From NCBI GenBank assembly GCA_031279085.1, contig JAITJD010000002.1, positions 1 through 54,817 on the forward strand: a DNA stretch of 54,817 nt, written 5' to 3'. The notes under the pieces are model-generated. The model did no database searches. It was given only the letters and a program-made list of their open reading frames with translations, and was not told the DNA's origin. A program made the translations under genes and the position numbers. The DNA is from Rickettsiales bacterium. Its GTDB lineage: Bacteria; Pseudomonadota; Alphaproteobacteria; Rs-D84. Below, in pieces: positions 24,303 through 32,073 of the stretch (the stretch's first letter is position 1; the number at the start of each line of letters is the position of its first letter).

Positions 24303-24338
24303 ATATGCGGCGCGATAAAATGAAAGCGCGCGCGATGT

Positions 24339-25079
24339 GTGAAAGGCATGGTTAATAAATTGTCTGATTTTTTGCAAAAATGCTTGGCGGGCGCACTGGG
24401 CTCCGCACTATGCGTCTATGCGCATGCGGCTGCTTCCGTGCATGATACGGCCGACCCGATGTATTTGGAAAGCATGGGCGATTTCTTATCTGAAAGCGGC
24501 ATGTCGTTCGGAAACGACATGCTGCGCGTTTCGCAAAAAGTTTCGTACGGATTCAGCGACAGGTTTTCATTGTCGGCAGACATAAAGTATCAGCAGAACT
24601 TCAACGGCGTCGAAGACGGTTTTTCAAATATCGGGCTCGGCGGGATTTATCGGCTGTCCGGCGGCGACGAATCTTCCAAAGTTGTATCCGATATTCTTGC
24701 GGGAATAAATTTCGGCGGAAACGGGCGGGTGCGATCTCCCGATTTTGCCGACACCATATATTATGCGGGAATGCGGATCGGGCGCGTTTGGTCCAGATTC
24801 ACTCTGGCCGGAACTGTGAAAACCAGCTGGATCTTCGACGAAATCCGCGGCATGGCTTACATTGATTTTATTCCGGAAATATATGCGAGAATAACAGAGG
24901 ATTGGAAAGCCGGACTCGGATTTAATCTGCGCAAATCGACCAATCCGGATTTTGATCGGGAATGGGCGGATTTTCGCCTGGTGCGCCAATACGGCCGCAC
25001 CCAGTATATCGGATATGTTGACTATGAGTTTGAATTTGACGAGTGCCGTGTCGGCGCAAGGCTTAACATATTATTTTGA
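24339..25079 (+). CDS. Second exported beta-barrel-like protein
   Basis: A 246-residue protein with a hydrophobic signal-like segment (CLAGALGSALCVYAHA-A) and strand-rich remainder ending ARLNILF with terminal Phe, suggesting insertion in the outer membrane. Phrases such as VSYGFSDRFSLSADIKYQ and WKAGLGFNLRKS are typical of barrel proteins scored as transporter- or phenol-degradation-type barrels, but no specific family is assured. The start is uncertain: GTG at 24339 or ATG at 24348, neither with an ideal ribosome site. It lies 36 bp after the first barrel gene, so the two are likely one transcript. Confidence 0.65.
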   Translation: MKGMVNKLSDFLQKCLAGALGSALCVYAHAAASVHDTADPMYLESMGDFLSESGMSFGNDMLRVSQKVSYGFSDRFSLSADIKYQQNFNGVEDGFSNIGLGGIYRLSGGDESSKVVSDILAGINFGGNGRVRSPDFADTIYYAGMRIGRVWSRFTLAGTVKTSWIFDEIRGMAYIDFIPEIYARITEDWKAGLGFNLRKSTNPDFDREWADFRLVRQYGRTQYIGYVDYEFEFDECRVGARLNILF

Positions 25080-25210
25080 ATAATTAAGGGAACCTGTCAT
25101 ATTTTTTGCCTTTACATAAATAGTGTTTTTTTGTAAGTTAGCGAGAGAGAAAGTATATAAACTAATTTATGCGCGATGCGCTTTCTCAATAATTTGGAGA
25201 TAAGGAATAA

Positions 25211-25945
25211 ATGCGAAAATTCGAATGTGTCGCTTGCGTGCCATATTCCTTGCAAAGGGGAAAAATAAGCCTTTGCAGGTTTGGAGTATTTTTCGCTTTT
25301 GCTGCTGCGGCTTTGTTCGTGCCGTCTCTTTCTCATTCGGAAATAGCGGCCAAGTCTTATGTTGAAAATATCGTGATGGGCATCAAGCAGCCGGTTCAGC
25401 CCGACTGGAATCAAACAGATACGGCAAAGCTGGATTATATAAAAAACAAGCCGGTGATTCCCGACATATCCGGCAAAGCGGACACGGCCAGTTTGGCGAC
25501 GGTCGCTTTCTCAGGCAACTATAAAGACTTGCAGAATGTGCCGGAATTTGGCGCCGGTTATTATGTGTTGTCGAATTTTATTCAGAATGCGGCCAGCGGG
25601 ACCAGCTTTATGGTGAATATGGACGGATACGTTTTCATAGCAACTAAGCAAAGCACGACAAACTATTGGAGTTTGCGCATACGAAACAATACGGGCGGGC
25701 AGGTTGTGCTTGGAACAAGAAGCTCTCAATTGTACGCAACCGGCGGCAATCAGACGACTGCAAAGGAAACGACGCTTGGGAACGGGTCGGATATGAATCC
25801 CGATACTGAAAGCGGCGACATCGGTTATGGCAAGGAAGATGTTTTCATAGTCAGAATGTTTGACACGACAAACATGCATTTGTACAGAGTGACCCTGGCC
25901 GTTTATGTTGGCAAGGCGATTCTGACGGTGGAAAGGCTGGCTTAG
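25211..25945 (+). CDS. Secreted fibre-like surface protein
   Basis: A 244-residue protein with a long signal region (hydrophobic core FGVFFAFAAAALFVPSLSHS). It carries PDWNQTDTAKLDYIKNKP and ATVAFSGNYKDLQNVP, two short motifs common in phage tail-fibre and bacterial adhesin stalks, and opens with the SEIAAKSYVENIV segment, similar in style to AKIASVKYIHDTI of the protein at 47198. The C-terminal half is strand-rich. Function is probably adhesive or structural (inference from motifs). The leader contains a GAGAAAG/CTTTCTC inverted repeat (about 25146-25187) but not the structured leader seen elsewhere. It ends 2 bp from the convergent rarA. Confidence 0.6.
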   Translation: MRKFECVACVPYSLQRGKISLCRFGVFFAFAAAALFVPSLSHSEIAAKSYVENIVMGIKQPVQPDWNQTDTAKLDYIKNKPVIPDISGKADTASLATVAFSGNYKDLQNVPEFGAGYYVLSNFIQNAASGTSFMVNMDGYVFIATKQSTTNYWSLRIRNNTGGQVVLGTRSSQLYATGGNQTTAKETTLGNGSDMNPDTESGDIGYGKEDVFIVRMFDTTNMHLYRVTLAVYVGKAILTVERLA

Positions 25946-25947
25946 AA

Positions 25948-27243
25948 TTATTTTCTGCGCAGGCTTTCCCAATAATCCAATCTCTTTTTTATCTCGCGCT
26001 CAAATCCGCGCTCAATCGGTTTGTAGAATTGTTGGCGCTGCATGCTTTCGGGAAAACAGTTCTGACCCGAGAATCCCGATTTCGTATCCGGTTCGTAAAC
26101 ATATCCCGCGCCGTATCCCATATTTTTCATCATCTTGGTCGGCGCGTTCAGAATATTTTTCGGCGGCATCAGGCTGCCTGTGCTTTCAGCTGTCGCATAC
26201 GCCGATTTCTGCGCTTTGTAATTAGCGGTGCTTTTCGGAGCCGTGCCCAGGTAAATCACCAGCTCGGTCAAAGCCAGATCCCCTTCGGGGCTGCCCATTC
26301 TTTCATAAATCTGCCACGCGGCCAGCGCGATTTGCATCGCCGCCGGATCGGCCAGCCCGATATCTTCCATTGCAAAACGTGTCAGGCGGCGGAACAAATA
26401 CATCGGGTCTTGCCCGGATGTCATCATCCGCGCAGTCCAGTATAATGCCGCATCCGTGTCGCTGGCGCGCAATGATTTGTGAACGGCGGAAATCAGATTA
26501 TAATGCTCGTCTCCGCTTTTGTCCGACAATGGCGCGCGCTTTTGTATGGCCGCATCCAATTCTTCCGGAGACAGGTCGCGGTCGAATTTTGCGGACATCA
26601 GGTATTCGATGTTATTCAGAAGAAATCGCGCGTCCCCGTCAGCCATTTGCGCAAGGTGTGTCCTTGCATCGTTTTGCAGCGGCAGTTTCCTATGCTTTTT
26701 CGCCGGCGCGCCGTCATTCAAGAATTTTTCCGCTCTGTCGGCCAATTCCAGCAAATTTTCCGTAGACAGAGGGCTTAATACGCCGATATGGCATCGGCTG
26801 AGCAGCGCGTTGTTCAAATTAAAGCTTGGGTTTTCGGTAGTCGCGCCGATGAAGACGACCGTCCCGTCCTCCAAATATGGCAGCAGGGTGTCCTGCTGGG
26901 TCTTGTTGAATCTGTGGATTTCATCGATGAACAGCAGGGTTCCGCGACCTATCGCGCGGTTCATTTTCGCGGTTTCCATCGCTTTTTTTATATCGGCCGT
27001 TCCGGAAAAAACCGCGGACATCGGCACGAATTCCATGTCCACAGAATTTGCCAGCGCGCGCGCGATCGTGGTTTTGCCGCATCCGGGCGGCCCCCATAAA
27101 ATAAGATTTGACAGCCGTCCGTTATCCGCCATGCGGCGCACCAGCCCGCTTTCGCCCAGCAGCGACGTCTGGCCCAAAACCTCGTCTATCGTGGACGGGC
27201 GCATCAAATCTGCCAAAGGCCTGCCGCCGGATGATGTTGTCAT
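25948..27243 (-). CDS. rarA: Replication-associated recombination ATPase RarA
   Basis: A 431-residue AAA+ ATPase of the clamp-loader clade, acting at stalled replication forks. Walker A is GPPGCGKTTIARALA, Walker B is LLFIDEIHRFNKTQQD, and sensor ATTENPSFNLNNALLSR follows. The C-terminal tetramerisation region includes SLRASDTDAALYWTARMM and AFPESMQ-like FPESMQRQQFY. ATG 27243 gives a conserved start MTTSSGGRPLADLMRP; GTG 27252 is a possible alternative. Confidence 0.95.
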   Translation of the reverse strand: MTTSSGGRPLADLMRPSTIDEVLGQTSLLGESGLVRRMADNGRLSNLILWGPPGCGKTTIARALANSVDMEFVPMSAVFSGTADIKKAMETAKMNRAIGRGTLLFIDEIHRFNKTQQDTLLPYLEDGTVVFIGATTENPSFNLNNALLSRCHIGVLSPLSTENLLELADRAEKFLNDGAPAKKHRKLPLQNDARTHLAQMADGDARFLLNNIEYLMSAKFDRDLSPEELDAAIQKRAPLSDKSGDEHYNLISAVHKSLRASDTDAALYWTARMMTSGQDPMYLFRRLTRFAMEDIGLADPAAMQIALAAWQIYERMGSPEGDLALTELVIYLGTAPKSTANYKAQKSAYATAESTGSLMPPKNILNAPTKMMKNMGYGAGYVYEPDTKSGFSGQNCFPESMQRQQFYKPIERGFEREIKKRLDYWESLRRK

Positions 27244-27283
27244 TTTATTCACTGTTTTACTTTTATTTTACTTTGGTTTTATT

Positions 27284-27294
27284 TGTGGTATAAT
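27284..27294 (+). promoter_or_regulatory. Extended -10 promoter of the mucR-like gene
   Basis: TGTGGTATAAT (TATAAT at 27289-27294) lies 78 nt before the ATG at 27372, and is of the same TGTGrTATAAT type found at several other genes in this window. Confidence 0.6.
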
Positions 27295-27371
27295 AATTCT
27301 AATATAAAAAAAATAAAAACAAAAGCGAAATAAGACCATGCGTGCGGCAAGGTAAAGCGGAGGATTTTTAA

Positions 27372-27737
27372 ATGGGCGCGAATCAATCGGCGAATAACGA
27401 ATTTACTCTGGCTGCGGCGAATCTGGCCGCCGCGGCCATTGCAGCCAATCCAAAATTAACGATGGCGGATGCCGTCAGGCAGGCGACCGATTCTCTGCGC
27501 GGCGCGGCGCTGACTGAAAAGCAGATAAAAAATTCGGTGCGTCCAGATGGCATTCAATGCCTGGAAGACGGCACTTGGCATGTAATGCTGAAACGATATG
27601 TTAGACGAAGATTTAATTTGACTCCGGCAGCTTACCGCGCAAAATGGGGACTGGCGGACGATTATCCGTTCGTGGCGCCGAATTATGCCAAGACGCGTTC
27701 CAAAATTGCTAAAAAAACCGGCCTGGGGAGGAAATGA
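27372..27737 (+). CDS. Ros/MucR-family regulator without the zinc His ligands
   Basis: A 121-residue transcriptional regulator. The C-terminal two thirds match MucR: SVRPDGIQCLEDG, LTPAAYRAKWGL, DYPFVAPNYAKTRSKIAKK-GLG. The prokaryotic zinc finger normally has CLEDG...LKRHLxxHH; here the His positions read LKRYVRRRF, so the Cys and Asp remain but both His ligands are replaced by Tyr and Arg/Phe. Metal-free Ros-type proteins are known in Mesorhizobium, so the domain may still fold and bind AT-rich DNA. Family members act as global silencers of surface and virulence genes. GCGGAGGA precedes the ATG. Confidence 0.9.
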   Translation: MGANQSANNEFTLAAANLAAAAIAANPKLTMADAVRQATDSLRGAALTEKQIKNSVRPDGIQCLEDGTWHVMLKRYVRRRFNLTPAAYRAKWGLADDYPFVAPNYAKTRSKIAKKTGLGRK

Positions 27738-27740
27738 AAA

Positions 27741-29753
27741 ATGGCTATAAAAAAACAACCACCCAAAACGAAAGGCGATGATTTTCGCGAATGGGTCAGC
27801 GACCATAGTGTAATACTGTTAAAAAAACAACGCAAATCCGCCGCCGCCAAGTTTAAAGAATTGAAACTGCGACGCAAATTTATCAAAGATAAAAAAGAAG
27901 CTTTTGTTGAAAATGACGCGCATTGGGGCCAGTGGTGGCGGCTTTACGAGGAATATGGCGACATTCGGCCCAAAGACCGCAAGGAAGAGCTGAAATTTCG
28001 CCGCGCGTACATTAAGGATAACGAAACATTTTTTCTTGAAGATGACGCGCAATGGGGCGTTTGGTGGGTCGATTATAAGAAATATCACGGCATTCGGCCC
28101 AAAGACCGCAAAGAGGAAATGAAACTTCGCCGCGCGCGCGTTTCCGCCGCCGCTGTGAAAGCGCCTTGGTTTGCATTGTGGCAGATGATTTCCTGGCTGG
28201 CGACGCATGCGACCATGAATAACTTCGTTATAAAGGGAATGGAAAAGAAATTCGCCGGCATGAAAAAGCCGTCAAGAGGCAAAAACTTTCTGCACACGGC
28301 CTTAAAAGTGCCGAAAGCATTGGCAAAGAAATTTCCGTCCGCAAATGCTTATTTTTATTATTATATTCTGTGGCTGGCCAGCCTGGCATCGTACGATAAT
28401 AATGTCTTTGGGGTAAAAGACAAAACTATTCAAGGCGTCGAATGGGTTTGGAATAAAATCGGATGGGGCGAAGAAGACGGCAAGACTACGCCCGGCATTA
28501 AGGAAATCTTGGAATTTAACAAAGATGCATTTAATGCCCAGGCCGAGAAATTAAAAGATGTTGTTCTGATTCCGATTGTAAACGGCGAATTTTACAGGTC
28601 TGTTCCGAAAGTGCAGCCCGGAGAAAATGTCTGGACGCATGGTTATGGAATGACTTGGAGCCGCGATAAAAACGGAAACATGAAGATTCGCGATTATGCG
28701 GATACTCAAGCCAATAGAAAAAGAGGATACGTTCCGCACAAGCCGAAGACGGGCAACACAAAACAGCAGGATTTGGAAGAATCTCAGAATTTTATAAAAA
28801 CGCATGTCAATCCTGAAATAAGAAGATCGATGGCTCGCGCAATGAGCGATATCGAATATCTGGCGGTGGTTCGGGCCGGCTATCAGCTGGAAGGTCATAT
28901 CACGGAAATCTGCAAAAACCTCTCCGAGGCGAAAAACAGCCAGCAAATAGCCGACGCTTTCATTACAAAAGGGTTTGAAAGATATGGCGGAACGCCCAAA
29001 GTGCGCTGGCTGTGCGGCGCGCTGGCGGCCGGCTTGATAACCGTTGAAGATATTGCGAACATGGATTTAGACGCGATTTACAAAATAGACGATTATACTC
29101 TTTGCGAAAAAAACAAGGATGAAAAGATTTTAAGCTTCATAATCGGTAAGCAAACAATTGATTATGTTTTGCAAAAAACGGCCGGCAAAGGCACTAGGAA
29201 TGAGCTGAACCAATCACAACTTGGCCGGAAGGCGCTGGAAAATATCAAAAAGATCGGCGCGGCCGGGCCGCATTCCGAAGAGATAGGGTCAATGCCGCTG
29301 CGATTCCAAGATGTCGCTTTGAATTTGCTGGTTCGCGGAAATATCGAATATAAAAACAAAAATTACGCGGCGGCAGAAGATTTTTTCAAACAGGCCGTCG
29401 CGCAGGACCCCAAAAATCCGGACGCATATAACGATTTGGCCATAACCTTGATACGACTTGGAAAATATCAGGAAGCCATCGAGGCATGCAAGAAAGTTCT
29501 TGAAATAGGCGACAGGGAAAAATACTCGCCCGCGAACTTTAATGCCGGAATCGCGTATGAGAAGCTGGGCAATTTAGAGCGGGCGGCGCTGAACTATAAA
29601 GCCGCCGTAGATAATAACAGTGATGTGGAGGCATATAAAAATGCCCTCGACCGCGTTAATGCACAAATAAAAAAACAAAAGTTTGAGAACGGCAAGTTAA
29701 AAGTGAAAGTTAGACAAAACACTCAAATAAATAAAAACAACGGCGGCAGGTAG
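27741..29753 (+). CDS. Large protein: WGxWW repeats, lysozyme-like core, TPR tail
   Basis: A 670-residue protein with no obvious signal peptide. Residues about 40-82 and 83-125 are two copies of a 43-residue unit (LRR-x-FIKD...DDAxWGxWWxxYxxYxxIRPKDRKEE). A hydrophobic stretch follows (about 195-215). The middle (about 265-480) has HGYGMTW and MSDIEYLAVVRAGYQL, faintly like phage-type (GH24) lysozymes, but I cannot place all catalytic residues. Residues about 550-650 are clear TPRs (AAAEDFFKQAVAQDPKNPDAYNDLAI; KYQEAIEACKKVLEIG). It begins 4 bp after the MucR-like stop, using a GGGGAGG within that gene, and ends 2 bp before the YbeY-Lnt fusion. Cell-wall hydrolysis is only a guess. Confidence 0.55.
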   Translation: MAIKKQPPKTKGDDFREWVSDHSVILLKKQRKSAAAKFKELKLRRKFIKDKKEAFVENDAHWGQWWRLYEEYGDIRPKDRKEELKFRRAYIKDNETFFLEDDAQWGVWWVDYKKYHGIRPKDRKEEMKLRRARVSAAAVKAPWFALWQMISWLATHATMNNFVIKGMEKKFAGMKKPSRGKNFLHTALKVPKALAKKFPSANAYFYYYILWLASLASYDNNVFGVKDKTIQGVEWVWNKIGWGEEDGKTTPGIKEILEFNKDAFNAQAEKLKDVVLIPIVNGEFYRSVPKVQPGENVWTHGYGMTWSRDKNGNMKIRDYADTQANRKRGYVPHKPKTGNTKQQDLEESQNFIKTHVNPEIRRSMARAMSDIEYLAVVRAGYQLEGHITEICKNLSEAKNSQQIADAFITKGFERYGGTPKVRWLCGALAAGLITVEDIANMDLDAIYKIDDYTLCEKNKDEKILSFIIGKQTIDYVLQKTAGKGTRNELNQSQLGRKALENIKKIGAAGPHSEEIGSMPLRFQDVALNLLVRGNIEYKNKNYAAAEDFFKQAVAQDPKNPDAYNDLAITLIRLGKYQEAIEACKKVLEIGDREKYSPANFNAGIAYEKLGNLERAALNYKAAVDNNSDVEAYKNALDRVNAQIKKQKFENGKLKVKVRQNTQINKNNGGR

Positions 29754-29755
29754 AC

Positions 29756-31846
29756 ATGTTGAAAATTTTTGCAAATTATGATGATTCTCGCTGGAAGAGA
29801 TATAAAATCGATTTCGCAGGAATAGTCAACTGCGCCATGCGGCTTGCGCGGCGGCATGATAAGACTTCGGAAATTATGAGGAAATCAGACAGAATTCTTT
29901 TCCCTTGGATGCATAACGTACGTCTGAGCGGCGCGTTCGGAGAAATTGATAGGGAAATCTCGATCATTCTGACCAATGACAGGGAAATCAGGAAGTTGAA
30001 CAAAAAGCACCGCGGAATTGACAAGCCGACAAATGTCTTGTCTTTTGAGACGGGCGATTCGGAATTGCTGGGCGACATATTCATATCTTTTGACACGGTT
30101 CGGCGCCAGGCGGAATCGGAAAATAAAAGATTTGAAGACCATGCGGCGCACATGGTCGTGCACGGCGTTTTGCATTTGCTGGGTCATGACCACCTGAATG
30201 ACGGGGACGCCGGCAAAATGGAGTCGCTGGAAATTGCAATCTTGAAAAGACTGGGGGTTGAAAACCCTTATGGACAGTCGCAAGAGAGCAAAGACCCAAG
30301 CGCGGATAAAAGCGCGTCTCACAAACGCGTGCAAGGCATTCTCTATGCTCTGTTATCTATGCTCTGCGGCGGGGTCGCCTCGTTGGGATTCGCCCCGTTT
30401 TATTTATGGTGGGCGACTGTTCTTGGAATTGGCGGAATGTATTATCTGATCGCGGTCAAAAGTTCGGGCGGCAACTCGCGAGGCATGCCCTGCGTTCTGT
30501 TGAGTTCGCTCTGCTTTGGGTTTGGTTATGCGATTGCTAATTTCTGGTGGGTCACGAACTCGATTTATGTTGTGCCGGAACTGGCCGCGCAATTTGCGGT
30601 ATGGACTGCGCCCGCGCTGGTCGGAATCGGCATCTGCGGGGGAATCGTGTTCGCGGCGCCGTTTGCCGCAATCGGCTGTATGCGGCTGTCGAATGCACAT
30701 AGGCCGTTTTTATTCGCGGCTGCATGGACTGTCGTTTTATGGCTGCGCGAATGGCTGATGACCGGATTTCCATGGAATCCGATTGCAAATATAACAATGC
30801 CGTTTCCCGCGCTGGCCAATTCCATGTCGCTGTGGGGCGCGCTGGGCCTGACATTCGTCATAATCGGGCTGATTGCGTCCGGCGCCGAATTAATAAAGCG
30901 CAATGCGGCGGGCGCAAAGCGCGATTATTTTCCGTTCATGATTTTCTCAGTGCTTTTAGTTGTCGGAATCGCCTCCGGATACGGAAATATTAAAAAATCA
31001 GAGATTCGCGATTATGAATCCGAAGTTGTCGTGCGAATCGTCCAGCCCGCCAAAAGCGCCGCGGACAAGGCGTCGCATTCGAGAGAGCAGGCGCTGGCCA
31101 ACGCGGAAAAGAACATCGCGCGCCTGGCGGAGCTGGCGCGGCAAAGCGCCGGCCGTATTGATTTGCTTGTATTTCCGGAAACATCTTATCCGTATATGAT
31201 AGCCGGCGACGAAGTCCCGTTTGTGAAAGAACTGGCGGTCAAAACCATTATCGGCGCGAATTCTTACAAAGACGGCGGATTTTATAATTCGCTGCTGGTT
31301 GTCGATGCGGGCGGGACAATTGAAAAGATTTACAGCAAATCGCATCTTGTCCCGTTTGGCGAATACCGGCCTTTTGGCGACATAATACCAACCCCGGGCA
31401 AGCTGGCGCGCGGCCTTGGGCCAGAGGTAATAAAGCTGAACCTGGGAATGCGGGAATACTATTTTGCGCCGGCAATATGCTATGAAATCATTTTTTCCGA
31501 TTCGCTGATACCGCGCGGCGCGGCAGATCCTCAGGTCATAATCAACATAACGAACGACACTTGGTTTGGAAAAACGCCGGGAACATACCAGCATCTGGAC
31601 ATGGTGCGCCGGTATGCCATCGAATCGGGGCTGCCGGTTGTCAGGGCGAATTATTCGGGCATCAGCGCGTTTATCGCGGCTGACGGCCGCGTCGATGCGC
31701 AGCTGCCCGTGGGCGGATCGGGCTTTTTGGACGGCACGGCGGGCGGCAGCCATATCACGGCTTATCGCATAATCGGGCGCGACTGGTTGATGATTATGAT
31801 TTTGATGTTTTCAATATCATGTGTGTTTGCCGCGCGCAGAAAATAA
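29756..31846 (+). CDS. Fusion: YbeY endoribonuclease + apolipoprotein N-acyltransferase Lnt
   Basis: A single 696-residue frame joins two normally separate proteins. Residues 1-170 are YbeY (16S rRNA maturation and quality-control RNase), with NVLSFETGD and the metal site HGVLHLLGHDH (His 136, 140, 146). A charged linker (about 170-190) leads to Lnt (190-696), which adds the third acyl chain to lipoproteins in the inner membrane: several helices, then the nitrilase-like domain with FPETS (Glu475), KSHLVPFGEY (Lys528) and CYEIIF (Cys575), the complete catalytic triad. In many alphaproteobacteria ybeY, a corC-type gene and lnt are neighbours, so loss of the middle gene and fusion is a reasonable origin. 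Confidence 0.93.
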   Translation: MLKIFANYDDSRWKRYKIDFAGIVNCAMRLARRHDKTSEIMRKSDRILFPWMHNVRLSGAFGEIDREISIILTNDREIRKLNKKHRGIDKPTNVLSFETGDSELLGDIFISFDTVRRQAESENKRFEDHAAHMVVHGVLHLLGHDHLNDGDAGKMESLEIAILKRLGVENPYGQSQESKDPSADKSASHKRVQGILYALLSMLCGGVASLGFAPFYLWWATVLGIGGMYYLIAVKSSGGNSRGMPCVLLSSLCFGFGYAIANFWWVTNSIYVVPELAAQFAVWTAPALVGIGICGGIVFAAPFAAIGCMRLSNAHRPFLFAAAWTVVLWLREWLMTGFPWNPIANITMPFPALANSMSLWGALGLTFVIIGLIASGAELIKRNAAGAKRDYFPFMIFSVLLVVGIASGYGNIKKSEIRDYESEVVVRIVQPAKSAADKASHSREQALANAEKNIARLAELARQSAGRIDLLVFPETSYPYMIAGDEVPFVKELAVKTIIGANSYKDGGFYNSLLVVDAGGTIEKIYSKSHLVPFGEYRPFGDIIPTPGKLARGLGPEVIKLNLGMREYYFAPAICYEIIFSDSLIPRGAADPQVIINITNDTWFGKTPGTYQHLDMVRRYAIESGLPVVRANYSGISAFIAADGRVDAQLPVGGSGFLDGTAGGSHITAYRIIGRDWLMIMILMFSISCVFAARRK

Positions 31847-31870
31847 TATTTCAATATAAATTTCTAAAAA

Positions 31871-31881
31871 TGTGATATAAT
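31871..31881 (+). promoter_or_regulatory. Extended -10 promoter of leader 3
   Basis: TGTGATATAAT, with TATAAT at 31876-31881, places the start of transcription at about 31887-31888, at the first hairpin of leader copy 3. Confidence 0.65.
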
Positions 31882-31886
31882 GGAAA

Positions 31887-32056
31887 CGGCGCCGAATGTT
31901 TCAGCGCCGGGGTGTGATTGCCCTTTTGCATGCGTCCGATGGGACGAAAAACTCCAACTCTGTGGGTTGGAGGGACCGCGTGATATACCGAAAGCGCGGC
32001 ACAATTTCATGTAAATTGCAATCAACCTCCAACCACCTGATTATCAGGTGGCCTTT
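31887..32056 (+). ncRNA. Structured leader RNA, copy 3 (putative switch)
   Basis: In order: 5' hairpin CGGCGC/GCGCCG (31887-31909); hairpin GGG/CCC (31910-31923) with loop TGTGATTG; P2 CGTCC-GATG-GGACG (31933-31946); P3 CTCCAAC/GTTGGAG (31952-31972); P4 CCGCG/CGCGG (31976-31999) enclosing GATATACCGAAA; P5 CAATTT/AAATTG (32002-32018); CAATCA (32019-32024), which pairs with TGATTG of the first loop; CCTCCAACC (32026-32034), repeating the P3 5' strand; and hairpin CCACCTGA-TTA-TCAGGTGG followed by CCTTT (32033-32056). The ATG of the protease gene follows at 32074. This copy has the most divergent P4 internal motif. Confidence 0.75.
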
Positions 32057-32073
32057 AAGGCGGGGAAAATTAA

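Noticed and set aside
31966-31980. GGAGGGACCGCG in leader 3, similar to the T-box AGGGTGGnACCGCG
   Set aside because: The other three copies lack it, no specifier stem is present, and the downstream gene is a secreted protease, not an amino-acid gene.
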